Of a DNA stretch of 64,000 bases, positions 57,260 through 64,000 are shown piece by piece. The notes beneath the pieces were generated by a model, which was not told the DNA's origin, ran no database searches, and saw only the letters and a list, made by a program, of their open reading frames with translations. Both the position numbers and the translations under genes were made by a program. The stretch is from Superficieibacter sp. 1612_C1 (GTDB lineage: Bacteria; Pseudomonadota; Gammaproteobacteria; Enterobacterales; Enterobacteriaceae): positions 62,001 through 126,000 of the forward strand of contig NZ_JADGMI010000008.1 of NCBI RefSeq assembly GCF_015234305.1, in the 5' to 3' direction. The first letter of the stretch is position 1; each line of letters opens with the position of its first letter.

Positions 57260-59911
57260 TTAACCTGTATTACGCATACCGGCGGCCACGCCCGCGATGG
57301 TGACCATCAGCGCCTGTTCAACGCGAGGGTCCGGCTCTTTGCCTTCTTCCTCAGCCCGGCGCGAACGGTGCAGCAGCTCGGCTTGCAGGACGTTCAGGGG
57401 ATCGGTATAGACGTTACGCAACTGGATAGACTCAGCAATCCACGGCAGATCCGCCATCAGATGCGAGTCGTTGGCGATAGCCAGCACCACTTTGATGTCA
57501 TCTTCCAGCAGTTCACGCAACTCGACGCCCAGCGGCCAGAGTTCCTTTTTCACCAGGCGCTGATCGTAGTATTCCGCCAGCCACAGGTCGGCTTTGGAAT
57601 AGACCATTTCCAGCATCCCCAGACGGGTCGAGAAGAACGGCCAGTCGCGACACATCGCTTCCAGTTCGCTCTGCTTGCCGTCTTCCACCACTTTTTGCAG
57701 CGCCGCGCCGGCACCCAGCCAGGCAGGGAGCATCAGGCGGTTCTGCGTCCAGGCGAAGATCCACGGAATAGCGCGCAGTGATTCCACGCCGCCGGTCGGA
57801 CGACGTTTTGCCGGGCGCGAACCGAGCGGCAGTTTACCCAGCTCCTGCTCCGGCGTTGCGGAGCGGAAGTAAGGCACGAAATCTTCATTTTCACGGACAA
57901 AGCCGCGATACATATCGCAGGAGATGTCAGAAAGCTCATCCATGATATGACGCCATGCCTCTTTTGGCTCCGGTGGTGGCAGCAGGTTGGCTTCCAGAAT
58001 CGCCCCGGTGTAGAGCGACAGGCTGCTGATGGTGATCTCCGGCAGGCCGTATTTAAAGCGGATCATCTCGCCCTGCTCGGTCACGCGCAGACCGCCTTTC
58101 AGGCTGCCCGGCGGTTGTGAGAGCAGTGCCGCGTGGGCCGGTGCACCGCCGCGACCAATCGAGCCGCCGCGACCGTGGAACAGGGTCAGCTCAATACCGG
58201 CTTTTTCACAGGTCTTGATAAGCGCATCCTGCGCCTGATACTGCGCCCAGGAGGCGGCCATAACGCCCGCATCTTTTGCCGAGTCAGAGTAGCCGATCAT
58301 GACCATCTGCTTGCCCTGAATAAAGCCGCGATACCAGTCGATATTGAGTAACTGGCTCATGACATCGTTGGCGTTATTCAGGTCGTCCAGCGTTTCAAAC
58401 AGCGGCGCGACCGGCAGCGCGAAGCCGATACCCGCTTCTTTCAGCAGCAGATGAACGGCCAGGACGTCGGACGGCGTTTTCGCCATCGAGATAACGTAGG
58501 CAGCGACGGAGCCGTACGGGGCTTCAGCGATCACCTTGCAGGTGTCGAGCACTTCGCGGGTCTCTTCGCTCGGTTCCCACTGGCGCGGCAGCAGCGGGCG
58601 TTTAGAGTTCAGCTCGCGGATCAGGAACGCCTGTTTATCCGATTCCGACCAGCTTTCGTAGTCGCCAATGCCGAGATAGCGGGTCAGTTCGCCCAGCGCT
58701 TCGGTATGACGGGTGCTCTCCTGACGAATATCAATACGCACCAGCGGGACGCCGAAACACTTCACGCGTCGCAGCGTGTCGAGCAGTTCACCATTGGCGA
58801 TAATGCCAAGCCCACAGGCCTGAAGCGATTGATAGCAGGCGTAGAGCGGCTCCCATAGTTGTTCATTCTGCGTCAGCAGCCCGGTCGGTTTTGGCAGACG
58901 CTGGCCTTTAAGACGTGCTTCCAGCCAGGTTTGTGTCGCCATCAACTGACCGCGCAAGTTTTTCAGCAGGTAGCGATAAGGCTCCTGCGCACCCGCTTCG
59001 CCGACCCGCTCGCGCAGTTCATCGCTGCACTCGACCATCGACAGTTCGGAGATCAAGAGCTGAATATCTTTCAGGAACAGGTCGGTGGCTTTCCAGCGGC
59101 TCAGCAACAGAACGTGGCGAGAAATATCAGCGGTAACGTTCGGGTTGCCGTCGCGATCGCCGCCCATCCAGGAGGTGAAGCGTACCGGGACAAAATCCAC
59201 GGGCAGTTTGTAGCCCAGATGTTCTTCCAGCTGTTCGTTCAGCTCGCGCAGGTAGTTCGGTACGCCTTCCCACAGGCTGTTTTCAACGACCGCAAAACCC
59301 CATTTTGCTTCATCGACCGGGCTCGGGCGATGCTTACGAATTTCATCGGTATGCCACGACTGGGCGATCAGCTGGCGCAGGCGGCGCATCAGCTGGTTAC
59401 GTTCGTAATCCACCAGATCGTTGTTATCAAGCTGCTTAAGGCAGGCGTTCACCTCGCCCATCTTGTGAATCAGCGTGCGGCGGGTGATTTCCGTCGGGTG
59501 CGCGGTCAGTACCAGCTCCAGCGACAGGGACTCGACGGCTTTTTTGATGATCGTTTCGTTCAGTTCGGGCTGGTTTTTCAGTTTCTTCAGGGTACGGGCA
59601 ATAATTTCCGGATTGCTGGCACCTTCGCCTTTCGGCGAGATGCTGTGGTACTGCTCGGCGGTGTTTGCCAGGTTCAAAAACTGGCTGAAGGCGCGGGCTA
59701 CCGGCAGCAGCTCGTCATTCGACAGGTTTTGCAGGGTAGTGAGCAACTCCTGACGGTTAGCCTCATTACCGGCGCGGGAGGATTTAGACAGCTTACGGAT
59801 GGTCTCTACGCGGTCGAGAATGTTCTCTCCCAGCGCATCTTTAATAGTCTCTCCCAGCAGCTTGCCGAGCATACTGACATTACTACGCAATGCGGAATAT
59901 TGTTCGTTCAT
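57260..59911 (-). CDS. ppc: phosphoenolpyruvate carboxylase Ppc
   Basis: An 883-residue enzyme, identical in length to E. coli Ppc, which carboxylates PEP to oxaloacetate to refill the citric acid cycle. The catalytic His is in [15 protein letters not shown], the active-site glycine loop is [16 protein letters not shown], and [14 protein letters not shown] and the C-terminal [19 protein letters not shown] are present. The ATG at 59911 gives [16 protein letters not shown]; six in-frame codons upstream lack a ribosome site. It is divergent from no close gene; argE lies 232 bases upstream on the same strand. Confidence 0.98.
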   Translation of the reverse strand: MNEQYSALRSNVSMLGKLLGETIKDALGENILDRVETIRKLSKSSRAGNEANRQELLTTLQNLSNDELLPVARAFSQFLNLANTAEQYHSISPKGEGASNPEIIARTLKKLKNQPELNETIIKKAVESLSLELVLTAHPTEITRRTLIHKMGEVNACLKQLDNNDLVDYERNQLMRRLRQLIAQSWHTDEIRKHRPSPVDEAKWGFAVVENSLWEGVPNYLRELNEQLEEHLGYKLPVDFVPVRFTSWMGGDRDGNPNVTADISRHVLLLSRWKATDLFLKDIQLLISELSMVECSDELRERVGEAGAQEPYRYLLKNLRGQLMATQTWLEARLKGQRLPKPTGLLTQNEQLWEPLYACYQSLQACGLGIIANGELLDTLRRVKCFGVPLVRIDIRQESTRHTEALGELTRYLGIGDYESWSESDKQAFLIRELNSKRPLLPRQWEPSEETREVLDTCKVIAEAPYGSVAAYVISMAKTPSDVLAVHLLLKEAGIGFALPVAPLFETLDDLNNANDVMSQLLNIDWYRGFIQGKQMVMIGYSDSAKDAGVMAASWAQYQAQDALIKTCEKAGIELTLFHGRGGSIGRGGAPAHAALLSQPPGSLKGGLRVTEQGEMIRFKYGLPEITISSLSLYTGAILEANLLPPPEPKEAWRHIMDELSDISCDMYRGFVRENEDFVPYFRSATPEQELGKLPLGSRPAKRRPTGGVESLRAIPWIFAWTQNRLMLPAWLGAGAALQKVVEDGKQSELEAMCRDWPFFSTRLGMLEMVYSKADLWLAEYYDQRLVKKELWPLGVELRELLEDDIKVVLAIANDSHLMADLPWIAESIQLRNVYTDPLNVLQAELLHRSRRAEEEGKEPDPRVEQALMVTIAGVAAGMRNTG

Positions 59912-60143
59912 GTTACCCAGACACCCCATTCATTTTATTTTGTTATACCCAATTCTCTGCAACAGGAAGCATCGGGTATATGACATCGTCTTTTATAAAG
60001 CCACGTAAAACCCCTGACGTCAATTGCTGCGAAATCGCTTCAGCAAACGAATAAATCGCCGCAATTTACGAAAGTTAACTCACTGGCGAACAGATAAGTT
60101 GCGCTTATATAAATCGCCTGATTTTCTTCCTTTTTTGCCGGGA

Positions 60144-61295
60144 TCAGTGCCAGCAAAAGTGATGCACCACCTGAGTAATCAACTCGCGGGTGGGCTTGAT
60201 AAAGCGGGTTTCCAGATACTCATCCGGCTGATGGGCCTGATTGATTGAGCCCGGACCCAGCACCAGCGTCGGACACAGCGTCTGAATGAACGGCGCTTCG
60301 GTACAGTAGTTCACCACCTCGGTCTGTGCGCCGAGTAGCTTCTCGACGACCTGCACCAGTTGGTGATCCGGCGGGCATTCATAGCCGGGGATCGGCGGAT
60401 GCAGTTCCGCCACGTTCAGGCGGCCCGGCCAGCGCTCGCTGACGGGGGCCAGCGCTTCATGCAGCAGGCCGTTCAAATCGTCGAGGGTCATGCCCGGTAG
60501 CGGACGGATATCCATATGCAGTTCGCAGCAGGCACAGATACGGTTAGAGGCATCGCCGCCGTGGATAGCGCCCAGATTCAGCGTCGGATACGGAACGGTA
60601 AACGCCTCATAGTGATAGCGCTCTTTCAGGTCGTCGCGCAGTTGCATAATTTGCCCGATGGCATCATGCATCAGCTCAATGGCATTGACGCCGCGCGCCG
60701 GATCGCTGGAGTGGCCGGACTGCCCGAGCACGCGGATCGCATTGGAAATATGCCCTTTATGCGCGCGTACTGGCTGCAATGAGGTCGGCTCGCCGATGAT
60801 GGCGCAGTCCGGGCGCAGGGCGGTGCTTTCAGAGAAGTAGCGCGCGCCGGCCATGCTGGTCTCTTCATCAGCGGTCGCCAGAATATAGAGCGGCTTTTTC
60901 AGTTGCGTCACGTCTACATCGCGCAGGGCATCAAGGATAAAAGCAAAGAAGCCTTTCATATCCGCCGTGCCGAGGCCGTAGAGCTTGCCTTCATGCTCGG
61001 TCAGGGTGAAGGGATCGCGCGTCCAGCGGCCATCGTCAAAAGGCACCGTGTCGGTATGTCCGGCGAGTAATAGCCCGCCTGCGCCGTGCCCAATGCTGGC
61101 CAGCATATTGAATTTGTTGCGCGTATCCGGCACCGGCTGCACTTCAACGTTAAATCCCAAATCGCCAAACCAGCCTGCCAGCAGATTGATTAAAGACGCA
61201 TTACTCTGATCAAGCGCTTCTTCCGTCGCGCTGATGGACGGTGTGGCAATCAGGGCGCGGTAAATCTCGATAAATGGTGGTAAGTTCTTTTTCAT
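60144..61295 (-). CDS. argE: acetylornithine deacetylase ArgE
   Basis: A 383-residue M20-family zinc hydrolase, the E. coli length, that releases ornithine from N-acetylornithine. Metal ligands are in [26 protein letters not shown] and [15 protein letters not shown], with [16 protein letters not shown] and a C-terminal [18 protein letters not shown]. The ATG at 61295 gives [15 protein letters not shown]; the frame extends 13 codons upstream into the ARG boxes and is not used. It is divergent from argC. Confidence 0.97.
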   Translation of the reverse strand: MKKNLPPFIEIYRALIATPSISATEEALDQSNASLINLLAGWFGDLGFNVEVQPVPDTRNKFNMLASIGHGAGGLLLAGHTDTVPFDDGRWTRDPFTLTEHEGKLYGLGTADMKGFFAFILDALRDVDVTQLKKPLYILATADEETSMAGARYFSESTALRPDCAIIGEPTSLQPVRAHKGHISNAIRVLGQSGHSSDPARGVNAIELMHDAIGQIMQLRDDLKERYHYEAFTVPYPTLNLGAIHGGDASNRICACCELHMDIRPLPGMTLDDLNGLLHEALAPVSERWPGRLNVAELHPPIPGYECPPDHQLVQVVEKLLGAQTEVVNYCTEAPFIQTLCPTLVLGPGSINQAHQPDEYLETRFIKPTRELITQVVHHFCWH

Positions 61296-61319
61296 TGTTG
61301 ACACGCCTCGGGTCATGAT

Positions 61320-61359
61320 AGTATCAATATTCATGCAATATTTATGAATAAAAATACAT
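61320..61359. promoter_or_regulatory. ArgR boxes between argE and argC
   Basis: Two imperfect ARG boxes with the TGAAT/ATTCA symmetry are seen as AGTATCAATATTCATGCA (61320-61337) and TTATGAATAAAAATACAT (61342-61359). They are spaced as in E. coli and control the divergent argE and argCBH promoters. Confidence 0.82.
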
Positions 61360-61470
61360 TATCGTTGAGCGTAAGAAAACCCACCGGCTGTAAGGTGATG
61401 TTAATACGCTGAACAGGGTTAGGGAGATTCCGGTCTTCCAGGCAAACAGACGAGAAGGTGAACCGCCCCG

Positions 61471-62475
61471 ATGTTAAATACGCTGATTGTGGGTGCCAGT
61501 GGTTATGCTGGCGCAGAACTCGTGACCTATGTAAATCGCCATCCTGATATGACCATAACCGCTTTGACCGTCTCAGCGCAAAGCAATGATGCAGGAAAGT
61601 TAATCTCCGATTTGCATCCACAACTTAAAGGCATCGTCGATCTGCCCCTGCAGCCGATGTCCGATATCAGCGAGTTTAGCGCAGGTGTGGACGTAGTGTT
61701 TCTCGCCACCGCCCACCAGGTCAGCCACGATCTCGCCCCGCAGTTTCTGGCGGCAGGCTGCGTGGTGTTCGATCTTTCCGGTGCGTTCCGGGTCAACGAC
61801 CTGGCGTTTTATGAAAAGTATTATGGCTTCACGCATCAGTATCCTGAACTGCTTGAGCAGGCGGTCTACGGGCTGGCGGAATGGAATACCGATCGCTTAA
61901 AAGACGCTAACCTGATTGCCGTGCCGGGCTGCTATCCGACGGCGGCGCAGCTGTCGCTGAAACCGCTGATTGCCGCCGATCTGCTGGATCTTACCCAGTG
62001 GCCGGTCATCAACGCCACCAGCGGCGTGAGCGGAGCAGGGCGTAAGGCGGCACTCTCCAACAGCTTTTGCGAAGTCAGTCTGCAACCATATGGCATCTTT
62101 AATCATCGCCATCATCCGGAAATCAGCACCCATCTCGGTACGGATGTGATCTTTACGCCGCACCTGGGGAGCTTTCCACGCGGCATTCTGGAAACCATTA
62201 CCTGCCGCCTGAAGCCTGGCGTAACGCAGCCGCAGGTGGCCGGGGCTTTCCAGCAAGTGTATGGTGATAAACCGCTGGTTCGCCTGTATGAGAAAGGCGT
62301 GCCAGCGCTGAAAAACGTGGTGGGTCTGCCGTTCTGTGATATCGGCTTTGCGGTCCAGGGCGAACATCTGATCGTCGTGGCGGCGGAAGATAATCTGCTG
62401 AAAGGCGCGGCGGCGCAGGCGATGCAGTGCGCAAATATTCGTTTCGGCTTTGCTGAAACTCAGTCTCTTATTTAA
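61471..62475 (+). CDS. argC: N-acetyl-gamma-glutamyl-phosphate reductase ArgC
   Basis: A 334-residue NADP-dependent reductase, the E. coli length. It makes N-acetylglutamate semialdehyde, the third step of arginine synthesis. The NADP loop is [15 protein letters not shown], the catalytic Cys is in [12 protein letters not shown], and the His in NHRHHPEIS and the [15 protein letters not shown] region are conserved. It starts the argCBH operon, with argB ten bases downstream. Confidence 0.98.
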   Translation: MLNTLIVGASGYAGAELVTYVNRHPDMTITALTVSAQSNDAGKLISDLHPQLKGIVDLPLQPMSDISEFSAGVDVVFLATAHQVSHDLAPQFLAAGCVVFDLSGAFRVNDLAFYEKYYGFTHQYPELLEQAVYGLAEWNTDRLKDANLIAVPGCYPTAAQLSLKPLIAADLLDLTQWPVINATSGVSGAGRKAALSNSFCEVSLQPYGIFNHRHHPEISTHLGTDVIFTPHLGSFPRGILETITCRLKPGVTQPQVAGAFQQVYGDKPLVRLYEKGVPALKNVVGLPFCDIGFAVQGEHLIVVAAEDNLLKGAAAQAMQCANIRFGFAETQSLI

Positions 62476-62485
62476 GGGTGCGGTT

Positions 62486-63259
62486 ATGAATCCATTAATT
62501 ATTAAACTTGGTGGCGTACTGCTGGATAGCGAAGAGGCGCTGGAACGTCTGTTTACTGCGCTGGTGAACTATCGTGAGTCGCATCAACGTCCGCTGATTA
62601 TCGTGCACGGCGGCGGCTGCGTGGTGGATGAGCTAATGAAGCAGCTCAACCTGCCGGTGCAAAAGAAAAACGGCCTGCGCGTAACGCCTGCCGACCAAAT
62701 CGACATTATCACCGGCGCGCTGGCGGGGACGGCCAATAAAACGCTGCTGGCGTGGGCGAAGAAACATCAGATTGCCTCGGTAGGTCTGTTCCTGGGCGAC
62801 GGCGACAGCGTTAAGGTCACGCAGCTTGATGACGCGCTGGGGCATGTCGGGCTGGCGCAGCCGGGTTCACCGAAACTCATTAACACGCTGCTGGAGAGCG
62901 GTTTCCTGCCGGTAGTGAGTTCCATCGGCGTCACCGAAGAAGGGCAGTTGATGAACGTCAATGCCGATCAGGCCGCTACCGCGCTGGCGGCAACGCTGGG
63001 GGCCGATCTGATCCTGCTCTCTGACGTGAGCGGCATTCTCGACGGCAAAGGGCAGCGCATTGCGGAGATGACCGCCGCGAAAGCGGAGCAGCTCATTGCG
63101 CAGGGAATTATTACTGACGGCATGATCGTGAAAGTGAATGCGGCGCTGGATGCAGCGCGTACGCTGGGTCGTCCGGTGGATATCGCCTCCTGGCGGCATG
63201 CTGAGCAGTTGCCAGCACTGTTTAACGGCACGTCGATCGGTACACGTATTACGGCGTAA
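62486..63259 (+). CDS. argB: acetylglutamate kinase ArgB
   Basis: A 257-residue amino-acid kinase, within a residue of E. coli ArgB, that phosphorylates N-acetylglutamate. [20 protein letters not shown] carries the phosphate-binding Lys and Gly-Gly, and [37 protein letters not shown] and [18 protein letters not shown] are the substrate and ATP regions. The ATG at 62486 follows AGGGTG; an upstream in-frame start would overlap argC. Confidence 0.98.
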   Translation: MNPLIIKLGGVLLDSEEALERLFTALVNYRESHQRPLIIVHGGGCVVDELMKQLNLPVQKKNGLRVTPADQIDIITGALAGTANKTLLAWAKKHQIASVGLFLGDGDSVKVTQLDDALGHVGLAQPGSPKLINTLLESGFLPVVSSIGVTEEGQLMNVNADQAATALAATLGADLILLSDVSGILDGKGQRIAEMTAAKAEQLIAQGIITDGMIVKVNAALDAARTLGRPVDIASWRHAEQLPALFNGTSIGTRITA

Positions 63260-63262
63260 CCC

Positions 63263-63309
63263 GATAGCGGCTGCGCCTTATCCGGATAAGCGCAGCGCCA
63301 TTCGGCAGT
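63263..63309. repeat. REP element between argB and argH
   Basis: GCGGCTGCGCCTTATCCGG and AAGCGCAGCGCCATTCGGC form an imperfect REP palindrome pair within the transcribed argCBH unit. Confidence 0.8.
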
Positions 63310-63368
63310 AAACTCGAAGAATACAGGCCGGGCAACCCGGCAACATTAACGAATAAAGGAAGCATGTT

Positions 63369-64000
63369 ATGGCACTTTGGGGCGGGCGTTTTACCCAGGC
63401 AGCGGATCAACGGTTCAAACAGTTCAACGACTCTTTGCGCTTTGATTATCGCCTGGCCGAGCAAGATATCGTTGGCTCTGTAGCCTGGTCAAAAGCGCTG
63501 GTAACCGTGGGCGTGCTCACCGCTGACGAGCAACTACAGCTGGAAGACGCACTGAACGTGCTGCTGGAAGAGGTTCGCGTTAATCCTGAGCAGATCCTGG
63601 AAAGCGATGCGGAAGATATTCACAGCTGGGTCGAAGGTAAGCTGATCGATAAAGTCGGCCAGTTGGGCAAAAAGCTCCACACCGGGCGCAGCCGTAACGA
63701 TCAGGTCGCCACCGATCTGAAATTATGGTGCAAAGAGACGGTCTCTGAATTACTGACCGCCAGCCGCCAGCTACAGAGCGCGCTGGTGGAAACCGCACAG
63801 AACAATCAGGATGCGGTGATGCCGGGCTATACCCATCTTCAGCGCGCGCAGCCGGTGACGTTTGCCCACTGGTGTCTGGCGTATGTTGAAATGCTGGCGC
63901 GGGATGAAAGCCGTCTTCAGGATGCGCTTAAACGTCTGGACGTCAGCCCGCTGGGCTGCGGCGCACTGGCCGGTACCGCCTATGAAATTGACCGTGAACA
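63369..64000 (+). CDS. argH: argininosuccinate lyase ArgH, 5' part
   Basis: The last gene of argCBH begins at ATG 63369, behind AAAGGAAGC, and is still open at the window end after 210 codons. It starts [22 protein letters not shown] and continues with the fumarase/aspartase-superfamily stretches [30 protein letters not shown] and [14 protein letters not shown], all conserved in ArgH. The enzyme splits argininosuccinate to arginine and fumarate. The catalytic Ser loop lies beyond the window. Confidence 0.97.
   Translation, partial: MALWGGRFTQAADQRFKQFNDSLRFDYRLAEQDIVGSVAWSKALVTVGVLTADEQLQLEDALNVLLEEVRVNPEQILESDAEDIHSWVEGKLIDKVGQLGKKLHTGRSRNDQVATDLKLWCKETVSELLTASRQLQSALVETAQNNQDAVMPGYTHLQRAQPVTFAHWCLAYVEMLARDESRLQDALKRLDVSPLGCGALAGTAYEIDRE

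Noticed and set aside
58859-59983. 374-codon open frame on the plus strand
   Set aside because: Antisense to ppc, with no ribosome site or family resemblance.

Overview
The window is chromosomal DNA of an enteric bacterium of the Enterobacteriaceae, close to Escherichia, Salmonella and Citrobacter. The housekeeping genes match their E. coli counterparts in order, length and motifs (rha, sodA-kdgT, cpx, fieF-pfkA, rraA-menA-hslUV-ftsN-cytR-priA-rpmE, metJBLF, eptC-ppc, argECBH). REP/BIME repeats and one ERIC element also fit this group. The gene content differs from E. coli K-12 at several joints, and I cannot name the species from sequence alone. No tRNA, rRNA, CRISPR array, transposase or phage gene was seen.

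Layout. 1-6.8 kb: accessory sugar genes. These are the 3' end of a probable alpha-galactosidase, a LacY-type symporter, a GntR/UTRA repressor, an orphan cellobiose-type PTS EIIC with a GH4 6-phospho-glycosidase, and a RafY-type glycoporin. 7-14.4 kb: the rhamnose regulon (rhaBAD, an iron-type alcohol dehydrogenase and rhaM on the minus strand; rhaSR on the plus strand). 14.5-22.8 kb: an accessory operon sits between rhaR and rhaT, which are neighbours in E. coli. It has a class II-type CRP promoter, an unknown leader ORF that runs through an intrinsic terminator, fructose-type PTS EIIB and EIIC, a GH38 alpha-mannosidase, an HPr-EI-EIIA fusion and an FHS-family sugar permease. 22.9-32.9 kb: rhaT, sodA, kdgT, a DapA-family aldolase with a KdgR-like operator, yiiM, cpxAR, cpxP with the CpxQ sRNA, fieF and pfkA.

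33-34.5 kb: two paralogous small membrane proteins of unknown function stand where E. coli has sbp-cdh-tpiA-...-glpFKX-zapB. 34.5-43.1 kb: rraA, menA, ERIC, hslUV, ftsN, cytR, priA, rpmE. 43.4-45.8 kb: a KdgM-type porin and a GPH-family symporter, a likely oligogalacturonide import pair. 45.9-52.2 kb: a frameshifted lipoprotein gene, yiiX and the met genes with MetJ operators. 52.3-54.9 kb: cyuP-cyuA (cysteine uptake and desulfidation) where E. coli has the katG-to-yijO block. 55.4-64 kb: eptC, ppc and the divergent argE / argCBH cluster with ARG boxes; argH is cut by the window end.

How it works together. Four carbohydrate programmes are visible: alpha-galactosides (galactosidase, LacY-like permease, RafY porin), beta-glucosides (EIIC plus GH4), rhamnose, and a phosphorylated alpha-mannoside taken up and cleaved by a nearly self-contained PTS operon that lacks only a dedicated regulator. 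A fifth, pectin breakdown, is spread over kdgT, the adjacent aldolase and the KdgM/GPH pair, which share KdgR-like sites. The rest is core metabolism and envelope stress control.
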